Below, piece after piece: positions 18,514 through 27,235 of a stretch of DNA of 58,417 nt (position 1 is its first letter; each line of letters opens with the position of its first letter). The notes beneath the pieces were generated by a model. It was given only the letters and a program-made list of their open reading frames with translations, was not told the DNA's origin and did not search any database. A program made the translations under genes and the position numbers. Source of the DNA: Paenibacillus ferrarius (lineage in GTDB: Bacteria > Bacillota > Bacilli > Paenibacillales > NBRC-103111); NCBI RefSeq assembly GCF_002027705.1, contig NZ_MBTG01000037.1, forward strand, positions 281-58,697. Reading direction: 5' to 3'.

Positions 18514-21500
18514 ATGAGAAAAGCATGGGCTGCTAGTTTGGCTATTATCGTAGCGAGCGTATCGGTCATAACAACGGTTGGGGTTCCCTCAGCGAGCGCG
18601 GATACGATTACGGCCAATCATGCACAACGAATCGTAAGCGCATACAAAGGGACATGGACTTCGCCTCCGAGTAATAGCAATTTCGGCAACACGACCAACG
18701 CCCCATTGCTGGGCAACGGAGATGTTGGCGCCGTTATGGTCGGAAACATGGATGCGATGACGATCGTGCTCGGCAAAAATGAATTTTTCTCCGTTGCGGA
18801 GCGTCAATTGAAATCGATGGTCAGATTGGGCATCGCCGTTTCGGGCATGACGGGCTCGTCGTATTTGACGGAGCAGAAGCTGGTCAGCGCGCAAGTGGAC
18901 GGTACGTTCACACTTTCGGGCAATACCATCAACACGTCGAGCTGGGTGCAGGCGACAGACACGACGAACAATCTGTTTATGACGAAGTTTACGTACACGG
19001 GAAGCGGTTCGAAGAACGCCACGATCTCTCTCTCCCCAGCCAATCAGAATACATTCACGAGCTCGATTGGTTCATCAGGGGATATTCTGTACCGAGATGT
19101 CAGGGCGGACAGTGCCGATACGGTGAATGGCATATCGACGATCAAAGCCCGCGTGGCAACGCGAGTTATCGGTACGACGGGAACGATCAGCAATAATCAG
19201 CTTCAGTTCACTTTAACACCCGGCAGCACGTACACACTTGTCACAAGTATCATGAGCAATAAAGATTCAGTTAATTATCAAGCGCTAGCGCTAAGCAATA
19301 TCAGCTCCAAAACGCAACCCGATATAGATTCGCTGAAAGCTGCGCATCAATCGTGGTGGGATGCCTTCTATACGAAATCTTTCGTCGAAATTCCGAACAA
19401 GACGATTGAGAAGTCCTTCTACGGCTCACTGTATTTGCTCGGAAGCAGCTCTAGAACAGGTGAAGCGCCTCCAGGGCTGTGGGGGGCTTGGATAGCCCGC
19501 AATTCGGATTGGGGCGGCGATTACCATCTGAACTACAACACAGAGGCGCCCTTTTATTTCGCTATGCCTACGAACCATATTGAACTTGCGAGCGCATACG
19601 ACAAGCCCATCCTCGACTGGATTCCGAAAGCGCAAACCGCAGCTTCGGGCGCTGGATTTACTGGGGTTTACTACCCCGTCGGCATAGGTCCTTTCACGAT
19701 GGACACAGACGGAAATTATCATAACCAAAAAACTAATGCCGTGTTCGGAGCGACGGTCATGCTCGACCACTACTATGCGACGGCTGATTCGGCCTATGCG
19801 GATTCGATCTATGCCTATCTGAAAGAGACGGCGAAGTTCTGGCAGAACTATTTGACGTGGGACGGTTCAAGATATGTCATTACTAACGATGCTCAGCATG
19901 AAGGTGATGTATATCCTCAAACCAATGGGGTTATGTCGCTCGGTTTGGTCCGTTATGTGCTTCAAGGCTGCATAGACATCAGTACGGCTCTCGGTCAGGA
20001 TACGGCGCTCCGATCGACATGGCAGAACATCCTGAACAATCTTAGTGCATTTCCAACGCAGACGAGAAACAGTCAGACCGTATTCCGCTATACAGAAGTT
20101 GGGCGGGACTGGAGCACCGATAACGCGATTGGTATCCAACACATTTATCCTGGCCGCCAGATCGGTCTATCAAGCAGCTCATCACTGATCCAAACTTCCA
20201 AAAACATGGTCGGCCAGATGGCCCGCTGGACTGACGGCAACGGCACCAATACATTTTATCCGGCAGCAGCGAGGGTTGGTTATGATCCAGCGACGATTCT
20301 GAGTCAGCTTTCATCGTTCGTCAGCAGCGCAAGCTACGCCAATATGCATATTAAAACCGGTGGTGGCGGCATCGAGAATTTCAACGTTGTGCCGGCAACT
20401 TTAGCCGAAATGATGCTGCAATCGTTCCAGAACAAAATCAGGGTGTTCGCGAACTGGCCGACGGGCACTGACGCGAAATATGGGGACCTGCGCGCAGACG
20501 GTGCGTTTCTCATTTCGAGCAGCAGGAAGAACAATCAAGTTGAATATGTCCGCATCATCAGCGAAAAAGGCAAAACCGCGACGGTTGCCAATCCATGGAG
20601 CGGGCAGACGGTGCGCGTTTACCGCAACGGAGTGGATAGCGGCACAATGTCGGGAACCGATTTGACGTTTCCAACGTCGGCTAATGAGACGATACACCTT
20701 GCGCTGGACGGGACTTCCTATGCGACAATTCTGAGCAATATGAATCAAGCGTTAGGGCAATCATCTATCGAAACGGTAACCGCAAGCAGTACGAACAGTC
20801 CAAGTGGTGAAGAGAAGGAAAAAGCTTTCGATGGTTCCCCGGCAACCAAGTGGCTCATTTTCACGAATGCAGGATGGATTCAGTATCACTATACAACGGC
20901 TAAAGTCATCAATAAATATGAGATTACGTCAGCGAATGACGTTCCGGCAAGAGATCCGAAGAATTGGACGCTGAAAGGCTCCAACGATGGAACGAACTGG
21001 ACGACGCTCGACACGAGAACGAATGAAACATTCGCGAATCGGCTGCAGGTTAAGGCTTATACGTTCGCGAATAACACGGCTTATACGAATTATCGGTTAG
21101 ACGTATCTGCCAATAATGGCGATGCGAACTTGCAAATCGCTGAAATCGCGTTTTACGAGGGGGCGGCAGCTCCGTCTAATGTGGCACTAAACAAAACAGT
21201 GACCGCAAGTGATGAGATTAATGCCACCGAATCCGCGGCGAAAGCCATTGATGGAGGAACAACAACCAAATGGACGTCGCAGCCTTTGAATCTCGTGCCC
21301 GGAGACAAGTGGTTGAAGGTTGATTTGGGAACCAGCTATGCCATTAATCGCTGGGTCGTCAAGCACGCGGGCTCGAACGGGGAAGCAGCCAGCTACAATA
21401 CGAAGGATTTCAAGCTGCAGAAGAGCAGCGATGGCACGAATTGGACGGACGTTGATCCCGTCACGGGGAATACGGCCCCGTCAACAGATCGGACGGTAGC

Positions 21501-21627
21501 TTCATTTTCCAGCCGCTATGTCCGGTTATACATTACGACAACGGTTCAAAGCGATGCCGGGTATGCACAGACTCCCGGTGATCGCAGTAACGCCCGCATT
21601 TACGAGTTCGAAGTATACGGAAATTAA
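18514..21627 (+). CDS. Secreted GH95-like glycoside hydrolase with two F5/8C (discoidin) domains
   Basis: 1037 residues with a signal peptide (MRKAWAASLAIIVASVSVIT, cleavage near SASA-DT). The N-terminal domain APLLGNGDVGAVMVGN resembles the LPLGNG.LGA.V.G opening of GH95 proteins. A large (alpha/alpha)6-type region follows (WGAWIARNSDWGGDYHLNYN, TWDGSRYVITNDAQHEGDVY, GVMSLGLVRYVLQGCIDIST), then a GH95-like beta domain (LLQSFQNKIRVFANWPTGTD). Two F5/8C carbohydrate-binding domains of about 135 residues close the protein (DGSPATKWLIF and DGGTTTKWTSQ blocks). GH95 enzymes act on alpha-L-fucosides or galactosides, but I could not confirm the catalytic residues, so the substrate stays open. It probably degrades a plant or microbial glycan outside the cell for import by the adjacent transporter. 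Start has AGGAGGTTTTAGTA before ATG. Confidence 0.75.
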   Translation: MRKAWAASLAIIVASVSVITTVGVPSASADTITANHAQRIVSAYKGTWTSPPSNSNFGNTTNAPLLGNGDVGAVMVGNMDAMTIVLGKNEFFSVAERQLKSMVRLGIAVSGMTGSSYLTEQKLVSAQVDGTFTLSGNTINTSSWVQATDTTNNLFMTKFTYTGSGSKNATISLSPANQNTFTSSIGSSGDILYRDVRADSADTVNGISTIKARVATRVIGTTGTISNNQLQFTLTPGSTYTLVTSIMSNKDSVNYQALALSNISSKTQPDIDSLKAAHQSWWDAFYTKSFVEIPNKTIEKSFYGSLYLLGSSSRTGEAPPGLWGAWIARNSDWGGDYHLNYNTEAPFYFAMPTNHIELASAYDKPILDWIPKAQTAASGAGFTGVYYPVGIGPFTMDTDGNYHNQKTNAVFGATVMLDHYYATADSAYADSIYAYLKETAKFWQNYLTWDGSRYVITNDAQHEGDVYPQTNGVMSLGLVRYVLQGCIDISTALGQDTALRSTWQNILNNLSAFPTQTRNSQTVFRYTEVGRDWSTDNAIGIQHIYPGRQIGLSSSSSLIQTSKNMVGQMARWTDGNGTNTFYPAAARVGYDPATILSQLSSFVSSASYANMHIKTGGGGIENFNVVPATLAEMMLQSFQNKIRVFANWPTGTDAKYGDLRADGAFLISSSRKNNQVEYVRIISEKGKTATVANPWSGQTVRVYRNGVDSGTMSGTDLTFPTSANETIHLALDGTSYATILSNMNQALGQSSIETVTASSTNSPSGEEKEKAFDGSPATKWLIFTNAGWIQYHYTTAKVINKYEITSANDVPARDPKNWTLKGSNDGTNWTTLDTRTNETFANRLQVKAYTFANNTAYTNYRLDVSANNGDANLQIAEIAFYEGAAAPSNVALNKTVTASDEINATESAAKAIDGGTTTKWTSQPLNLVPGDKWLKVDLGTSYAINRWVVKHAGSNGEAASYNTKDFKLQKSSDGTNWTDVDPVTGNTAPSTDRTVASFSSRYVRLYITTTVQSDAGYAQTPGDRSNARIYEFEVYGN

Positions 21628-21687
21628 CGGCAGCACCGTTGGCGTTCATCCCAGCAATTTGGGATGGACGTCTCTTTCTCCTGTAGT

Positions 21688-22247
21688 GAAGCAGGCAGGA
21701 TCCCCGCTAAAGCAAGCTGAGCCAGCGAAAAAGGCCGTCTCGGGAGGAGAAAAGCGTCGATCCCGCCCCGAGCCTGCCGAAAAGGCAGTCTCAACGCGCG
21801 AAGCAGGCAGGATCCCCGCGAAAGCAAGCTGAGCCAGCGAAAAAGACCGTCTCGGGAGGAGAAAAGCGTCGATCCCGCCCCGAGCCTGCCGAAAAGGCAG
21901 TCTCAACGCGCGAAGCAGGCAGCATCCCCGCGAAAGCAAGCTGAGCCAGCGAAAAAGACCGTCTCGGGAGGAGAAAAGCGTCGATCCCGCCCCGAGCCTG
22001 CCGATAAGGCAGGCTCAACGTGCGAAACAGGCAGGATCCCCGCGAAAGCAAGCTGAGCCAGCGAAAAAGACCGTCTCGGGAGGAGAAAAGCGTCGATCCC
22101 GCCCCGAGCCTGCCGAAAAGGCAGTATCAACGCGCGAAGCAGGCAGGATCCCCGCGAAAGCAAGCTGAGCCAGCGAAAAAGGCCGTCTCGGAAGGGGAAA
22201 AGCGTCGATCCCGCCCCGAGCCTGCCGAAAAGGCAGGCTCAACGCGG
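21688..22247 (+). repeat. Five tandem copies of a 112-bp unit
   Basis: Copies start at 21688, 21800, 21912, 22024 and 22136, an exact 112-bp period; the last one lacks one base. Each starts GAAGCAGGCAGGATCCCCGC (copies 3 and 4 vary by one base) and contains a GC-rich hairpin CTCGGGAGG...CCCGCCCCGAG and the hairpin GAGCCTGCC GA(A/T)AA GGCAG(T/G)CTC. Copies differ at only a few sites, so expansion was recent. The array begins about 60 bases after the hydrolase stop and ends inside a truncated MocR-type gene. The period is not a multiple of three, so it is not a protein repeat; open frames through it are chance. Confidence 0.95.
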
Positions 22248-22807
22248 AATATAAATATGAAAATGGGTTCGTGGCTTCTATTCAAAGTCTTGCCCCTGAG
22301 AAAGTTATTTATATTGGCAGAATTTCAAAAACACTTTTACCAGTCACGAATATAAGCTATGCAGTACTTCCTAATGAAGTATTGTCCTTATTTCATTCAA
22401 GAGTAACCGAATATGATCAACCTGTGTCGCGACTCGATCAATTAACCTTTGCACAATATGTATCCAATGGTTATTGGTACAAGCATTTGCAGAAAGTGCG
22501 GAAACAATATGAAGAGAAGTCTAAAGCTTTTTTCGATGCCATATCGCAGAATAGTCAGTATTTTGTGGAAGTTGAAGCCAAAGATACGGGTTTACATGCA
22601 TTCGTTACAGTAAAGTCCAGTAAATCAGAATCCGAATTAATTAAGTTGGGCAAGATGAATGGCGTACAAGTGTATGGGACATCTAGGTATAGGTACCAAA
22701 TGACAGGGAAGTACCCGACAGTTCTGCTTGGATACGGGGCATTAAGCTGTAAGGAGATACATCTTGGCATAAAGCTGTTAACCGAAGCATGGTTTGAGCC
22801 TGTTTAA
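22247..22807 (+). pseudogene. MocR/GabR-type aminotransferase regulator, C-terminal fragment
   Basis: Reading from 22247, the frame gives EYKYENGFVASIQSLAPEKV then IYIGRISKTLLPV and LSYAVLP-like sequence, which is the PLP-lysine region of MocR-family proteins (SK lysine in GRISKTLLP) followed by the small domain up to a natural stop. About 190 residues remain; the N-terminal GntR helix-turn-helix and the first half of the aminotransferase domain (about 270 residues) are missing. The preserved codons begin at the first base after the last 112-bp repeat, so the array has replaced the 5' part. There is no ribosome binding site or credible start. Almost certainly non-functional. Confidence 0.85.
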
Positions 22808-22914
22808 CGCTCTTTAACCCTCTTGTCCTATTGACTTTGTTCGTTCTGTCCCTTTAACTAGGATGAAGTTCTATTTACTATTGATTACATCAATGTAATT
22901 GGGGTGGATGATGA

Positions 22915-23706
22915 ATGAACTTTATTTTTGATATGGATGGAACGATTTGTTTTAAAGGGCAGCCAATTTCCAAAAGGATTTTAGATTATTTATGGCAGCT
23001 GCAACAATTAGGTCACTTTATCGGATTTGCTTCGGCAAGGCCGTATCGGGATATGCTGCCCATATTGGATGACCGCTTTTATGATCATCTTTTGATCGGC
23101 GCTAATGGAGCTATGGCTTTCAACGAGGGAAAACCTCTTTACTATAATCCGATTCCATCTCAGTTAGCGAATGAAATTATTAAGCTCCTAGATGACTATC
23201 AGGCTGATTTTCTTATTGATGATACACTGAACTACGCGATTAGAACAGAGAAAGAGAAACAGCATCCTCTCCTTATGAGTATAGATCAAAATCAGGTGGC
23301 TAAACACGTGGAATTGGATCAAATTGAATCTTTTATAAAAATTGTCGTTCTGTCGTGCAGTAGATTCGAGGAATTGTCGCAAAACATATCACAGCTCGAT
23401 GTCACTATTCACTACCATTCCGCTGAAGGCATCCTAGATATTACAAATAAAAATGTTAATAAAATGACGGGATTGAAGCAAACGGGTCTGCAACTAGAAT
23501 CTTTTGTATGCATGGGAAATGATATGAATGATCTTCCTTTGTTTCAAAAAGCTCAACATTCCGTATTAATTGGCACATACGAACCTCTACGGTTGATAGC
23601 TAATCATCAAATCTTGATGGATGACAACATAGAGCATAATATTATATCTAAGCTAGAGGAACTTCGACAGAGGAGAGATACATATGAATTCATTTGTGGA
23701 GAATAG
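22915..23706 (+). CDS. HAD superfamily hydrolase, Cof-type
   Basis: 263 residues. Motif I is FDMDGT at residues 4-9 (nucleophile and general acid Asp), motif II FASARPY near 40, motif III is the Lys in NKNVNKMTGLK, motif IV MGNDMNDLPLF near 202-212. The cap of about 90 residues between motifs II and III fits the C2 (Cof) class, which dephosphorylates sugar phosphates, FMN or similar small molecules. Start ATG 22915 follows GGGGTGG. Its last 23 bases overlap the M24 peptidase gene, so the two are translationally coupled. Confidence 0.85.
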   Translation: MNFIFDMDGTICFKGQPISKRILDYLWQLQQLGHFIGFASARPYRDMLPILDDRFYDHLLIGANGAMAFNEGKPLYYNPIPSQLANEIIKLLDDYQADFLIDDTLNYAIRTEKEKQHPLLMSIDQNQVAKHVELDQIESFIKIVVLSCSRFEELSQNISQLDVTIHYHSAEGILDITNKNVNKMTGLKQTGLQLESFVCMGNDMNDLPLFQKAQHSVLIGTYEPLRLIANHQILMDDNIEHNIISKLEELRQRRDTYEFICGE

Positions 23707-24376
23707 ACATGCTTCGTTGCGAGAGGCTGAAAGGAAAGCGGCTGAACTTTTCCAAGCGATCGAAGATAAGAATATTTTAAGGAGCGGTACAACCGAAAAG
23801 CAGATTAATCGTGATATTTATGAGTTGGCGTTCCAAATGTTCGGAATTAAGAAATACTGGCATAAACGTATTGTCCGAGCGGGCAAAAACACGCTGCATC
23901 CGTACAAAGAAAATCCACCCGACTTGACCGTCCTTGAGGATGATATTGTTTTTCTCGACTTTGGTCCGATTTTTGAAGATTGGGAGGCTGATTTCGGCCG
24001 GACATACGTGCTTGGACAAGATCCAAATAAGACCAAACTACGTCATGATATTGCGCAGGCTTGGGCAGAAGGGAAAACCTATTTTCAATCTAAACCTAAT
24101 ATGACAGGTAGTGAATTGTTCGCATTTGTTAGTGATCTTGCGCACAAATATGGTTGGGAATTCGGAGGACCACACGCAGGTCATCTCATAGGTGAATTCC
24201 CTCACGAAGAAATCCAGGGAGAAGAAGTTGAGAACTATATTCATCCCGAGAATCATATTTCTATGAGAGAACCGGATAAAAACGGTCACCCGCGAGATTG
24301 GATTTTGGAAATCCATTTTGTTGATCGGGAATTGGAAATTGGCGGGTTTATCGAACAATTATTAACGGTTGATTAA
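23684..24376 (+). CDS. M24 family metallopeptidase (Xaa-Pro-type)
   Basis: 230 residues, a minimal pita-bread catalytic domain without the N-terminal domain of full aminopeptidase P. Metal ligands are visible: two Asp in FLDFGPIFEDWEADFGRTYV, His in GPHAGHLIGEFPHE, Glu in DWILEIHFVD and Glu in GGFIEQLL. A short coding distance and AGGAGA site inside the HAD gene show coupling to it. Probably cytosolic; substrate unknown. M24 members lacking the extra domain sometimes act on creatine-like or proline-containing small molecules, so peptidase activity is a family-based guess. Confidence 0.85.
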   Translation: MNSFVENRHASLREAERKAAELFQAIEDKNILRSGTTEKQINRDIYELAFQMFGIKKYWHKRIVRAGKNTLHPYKENPPDLTVLEDDIVFLDFGPIFEDWEADFGRTYVLGQDPNKTKLRHDIAQAWAEGKTYFQSKPNMTGSELFAFVSDLAHKYGWEFGGPHAGHLIGEFPHEEIQGEEVENYIHPENHISMREPDKNGHPRDWILEIHFVDRELEIGGFIEQLLTVD

Positions 24377-24392
24377 ACGAACTGAGCGATGA

Positions 24393-24445
24393 AAGCATCG
24401 TCCGATTGTGGGGAGAACTCCCTTCTTTCGGCACGATGTTTTTTT
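24393..24445 (+). terminator. Terminator of the HAD-M24 unit
   Basis: CATCGTCCG ... CGGCACGATG stem (one bulge, with an inner GGGAG/CTCCC stem) followed by T7. Confidence 0.75.
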
Positions 24446-24558
24446 GATACTCTAACACTTCAGATCCAATCCATGGTTTATGACGATCGTCACTTATCAT
24501 ATGATGGCCTTTTCTAATATAGTTACTTCGGTAAATATATCGAGAAGGAGTGGGAAGG

Positions 24559-25335
24559 TTGAATAACGAAATAGAGATCAAGCAGTATAGTGTTGGCAAA
24601 ATATTGGGTTTATGGGCTTTGGTTACGTTGCCGATGTTCCTTATTCGATTCGGACTGATGCCAGTCCTGGTGCCAATCGTCAGTATACATCCGGGTATTC
24701 TCTATTGGATGCTAATGATTGTCGGCATGATCTGGCAGTTTGTACTATCAGTCATTCTTTTGAAAAAGGAACTTGGCCATTTGAGCTGGGCAAAGCTGAA
24801 AAAAAGACTCTGGTTGAATCATCCGGTTCATCCGAAAACATTTAAAGTCTACAAACTCGCTTATTCATTCACGATTCCGATCATTCTGTACGCCTTTTTC
24901 TTTGAAAGCTCAGGTTTGTTCGCGTTTATGGGAGAAACGATGAACCGGCTTTTCCCTTTCATGGCTCCTGCGGATTATGCAAAGATACAAAATTTGGTGA
25001 GCCCTGAATTTGTAGGTGACTGGTATTTGCTCGGAATTGCCCTTGTCAGTTGTTTATTTAACTATTTACTCGGAGAAGAATTATTTTTCAGAGGCATTCT
25101 GTTGCCTCAAATGAAGGGAGCCTTTGGAAAAGGGGATTGGGCCATGAACGGGGTTTTGTTCGCTGCCTATCACCTGCATAAGATGTCGGATATCCCTTTG
25201 CTTCTCGTCGGATCGATTTTTTACGGCTTTTTGAACGCAAAATATCGCAGCTTTTGGCCGTCTGTCATCATTCACGGGGTGGAAGCCATTCCCTTGCTTA
25301 TTGCCGTTACTGCGGTCATTTTAGGTTTCGTGTGA
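24559..25335 (+). CDS. CPBP family intramembrane metalloprotease
   Basis: About 258 residues with seven to eight hydrophobic segments. The three CPBP (ABI) motifs are present: EELFFRGILLPQM near residue 175, the His in LFAAYHLHKM near 205, and SVIIHG near 240. These Glu/His residues form the active site of Rce1-like membrane proteases. The TTG at 24559 has AAGGAG 8 bases upstream; a GTG at 24550 lies within that site. It precedes a two-component system by 29 bases and is probably in the same operon, so it could process a signal or act in immunity; this link is inference. Confidence 0.85.
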   Translation: MNNEIEIKQYSVGKILGLWALVTLPMFLIRFGLMPVLVPIVSIHPGILYWMLMIVGMIWQFVLSVILLKKELGHLSWAKLKKRLWLNHPVHPKTFKVYKLAYSFTIPIILYAFFFESSGLFAFMGETMNRLFPFMAPADYAKIQNLVSPEFVGDWYLLGIALVSCLFNYLLGEELFFRGILLPQMKGAFGKGDWAMNGVLFAAYHLHKMSDIPLLLVGSIFYGFLNAKYRSFWPSVIIHGVEAIPLLIAVTAVILGFV

Positions 25336-25364
25336 AGTGTTCCATGTAAAGGGATGTGTGATTC

Positions 25365-26525
25365 ATGAGTTTTTCAACCGTTCATACACTAAGCAATACG
25401 AAAGTAGCGAGATTATTTTTCTATGGACTGGCATGCGCTTACGTGGTCCTGCTATTGCTTTACTTTGTTGTATCTCAATTTAAAGGCTTTATTGTTGTTA
25501 TGATCCTGATCGGGCTTTATCTCTTAAGACACTCGAAACGAGTGTTGAATCATCCCGAGTATCATCCGATTGCAGCCATATCCCCGATTGTCGAAATCGT
25601 TCTCCTCTTTTTTTTATTCCTGCGAAGCGGAACAGAAATTGAGAGTATCGTATTTGTTCTCTTTAGTGCGGATCTTCTCTTGCAGTACAAGTCGTGGTAC
25701 GCTTTTCCGTTTGCCTATGGTGGATATTTAGCCTACATTTTTTTGTGGTCAGCAGGTGGAGAAAATGTATGGTGGAATATGTTCCATATTTTGAGCTATT
25801 CGTTTTTGGTAATCCCCATTTGGAGCACCAAGCTGCTGCTCAATCAAAGGGATATTAGCCTTCGATTGAACGAATCTTTGATCCAAGAAGCTAGAACGAG
25901 AGAAGAGATGGCGGCATTAAAAGAGAGAACGAGGATTGCGGAAGAAGTTCATGATACGGTGGGACACACGTTAACTACAGCGATCGTCGCCCTTGAGGGA
26001 GCCCAACTGCTCTTCGATAGACAACCGGAGGAATCTCTTCGGAAGATCCGCATCGCACGCGAGCAGCTGAAGCAAGGACTTGGCAACATCCGTCAAGTTG
26101 TCAAAACATTGAAAGCAAAGGACGGGACCGTTGGCGACTTGGGGCTTAAGGAAGGCATACAGAAGATCCTGAACGATACGGAGAAGCAGACGGGTGTTCA
26201 ATTTATTTTTCATTATGAGGCGCTCACCCCTCTCATCTCTCTTCAGGAGTATGTCATGATCAATTTCATCAAGGAATCCATCACCAATGCGCTCAAACAT
26301 GGCCAAGCAAGTGCCATTGAGATCTCTGTCTTTGAGCAGCAAGATACGATTCATATTAGGGTAAAGGACAATGGAAGCGGCAGCGATTCATTCTTATATG
26401 GGTTTGGTCTGAAATCAATGGAAGAAAGAATTGAGGCCATCGGAGGTCAATTGCATGTGCAAAGTGAGCCGATGAAGGGATTTGTACTCCATGTCCAGAT
26501 GCCTGTTGCAAAGGGGGACGGTTAA
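25365..26525 (+). CDS. Sensor histidine kinase, NarL-type (HisKA_3)
   Basis: 386 residues. About four to five N-terminal hydrophobic segments (residues 15-160), then a coiled linker and the dimerisation box RIAEEVHDTVGHTLTTAIVA (phosphorylated His near residue 195). The ATPase has an N box FIKESITNALKHG and a G box VKDNGSGSD...YGFGLKSMEERI. It overlaps the response regulator gene by one base (TAATG). The membrane part has no large extracytoplasmic domain, as in DesK/LiaS-like kinases that sense membrane or envelope state; the real signal is unknown. Confidence 0.88.
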   Translation: MSFSTVHTLSNTKVARLFFYGLACAYVVLLLLYFVVSQFKGFIVVMILIGLYLLRHSKRVLNHPEYHPIAAISPIVEIVLLFFLFLRSGTEIESIVFVLFSADLLLQYKSWYAFPFAYGGYLAYIFLWSAGGENVWWNMFHILSYSFLVIPIWSTKLLLNQRDISLRLNESLIQEARTREEMAALKERTRIAEEVHDTVGHTLTTAIVALEGAQLLFDRQPEESLRKIRIAREQLKQGLGNIRQVVKTLKAKDGTVGDLGLKEGIQKILNDTEKQTGVQFIFHYEALTPLISLQEYVMINFIKESITNALKHGQASAIEISVFEQQDTIHIRVKDNGSGSDSFLYGFGLKSMEERIEAIGGQLHVQSEPMKGFVLHVQMPVAKGDG

Positions 26526-27181
26526 TGGATAGCGATCGCAAAATCAGAGTCATGCTTGTGGATGATCAGAAAATTATGCTTGAAGGTCTGGAAACTTTAC
26601 TTTCGATAAGAGCGGAGATAGAGATTGTTGGGACGGCTCAAACCGGCGAAGAAGCGCTTGAACGGCTTCGCTCGGTTGTCCCGGATGTCATCCTGATGGA
26701 CATCCGTATGCCAGGTATGGGAGGCGTAAAGGCAACCGAAGCCATTAAAGAGCTCCACCCGCATGTGATTATACTCATCTTAACGACCTTCGATGATGAT
26801 GCGTATATCATAGAGGCTTTATGCAACGGAGCTTCCGGTTATTTGCTTAAAGACATCGACGGAGAGAAGCTTGTTCAATCCATTGATGAAGCACTTTCCG
26901 GTAATCTGCTGCTTACTGGCAAAGTGGCACAAAAGCTTGCTCTCAATATCCGCAATAAGAACAGTGAGTTTGAAAAAGCAGGCAAGGAATTCGAGCTAAC
27001 GCCAAGAGAGCTTGACCTAGCAAGGCTGCTGATAGAGGGATATAATTCTAAAGAAATTGCCGAACAATTATTTTTGACTCAGGGAACGGTGAAGAACTAT
27101 TTAAGTGACATTTATGCCAAAATCGGCACCAATGACCGGGCCAAAGCGCTATTGTTATTAAAAAGGCATTTATCGTCATGA
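26525..27181 (+). CDS. Response regulator, NarL/LuxR family
   Basis: 218 residues. Receiver domain with acidic pair DDQK near residue 13, phospho-acceptor Asp in DVILMDIRMPGMGG, Thr in LILTTFDDDAY, Lys in YLLKDI. C-terminal LuxR helix-turn-helix ELTPRELDLARLLIEGYNSK / EIAEQLFLTQGTVKNYLSDI. It is partnered with the kinase it overlaps by one base. Likely target is its own operon including the CPBP protease gene, but no operator was recognised. Confidence 0.9.
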   Translation: MDSDRKIRVMLVDDQKIMLEGLETLLSIRAEIEIVGTAQTGEEALERLRSVVPDVILMDIRMPGMGGVKATEAIKELHPHVIILILTTFDDDAYIIEALCNGASGYLLKDIDGEKLVQSIDEALSGNLLLTGKVAQKLALNIRNKNSEFEKAGKEFELTPRELDLARLLIEGYNSKEIAEQLFLTQGTVKNYLSDIYAKIGTNDRAKALLLLKRHLSS

Positions 27182-27200
27182 GAGGTGGGCAAAATTCCAG

Positions 27201-27229
27201 TTGACACCAAAGTGATTAGGTGCCATACT
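27201..27229 (+). promoter_or_regulatory. Promoter and overlapping operator of the MarR gene; leaderless mRNA likely
   Basis: TTGACA (27201-27206), 17-bp spacer, CATACT (27224-27229). TTAGGTGCCATA at 27216-27227 lies across the spacer and -10 and resembles the perfect dyad TTAGGTTCCTAA at 27840-27851 (9 of 12). The expected transcription start falls on the ATG at 27236. Confidence 0.55.
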
Positions 27230-27235
27230 ATATAT

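Noticed and set aside
21624..22242. Several 67-104 codon frames on the minus strand across the 112-bp array, starting with ATG CTG TCG at 112-bp steps
   Set aside because: The period is not a multiple of three, frames follow the DNA repeat only, composition is low-complexity and there are no ribosome sites; these are chance openings in a GC-rich repeat.
21688..22247. CRISPR array
   Set aside because: There are no unique spacers between repeats; units are directly head-to-tail and much longer than CRISPR repeats, and no cas genes are present.
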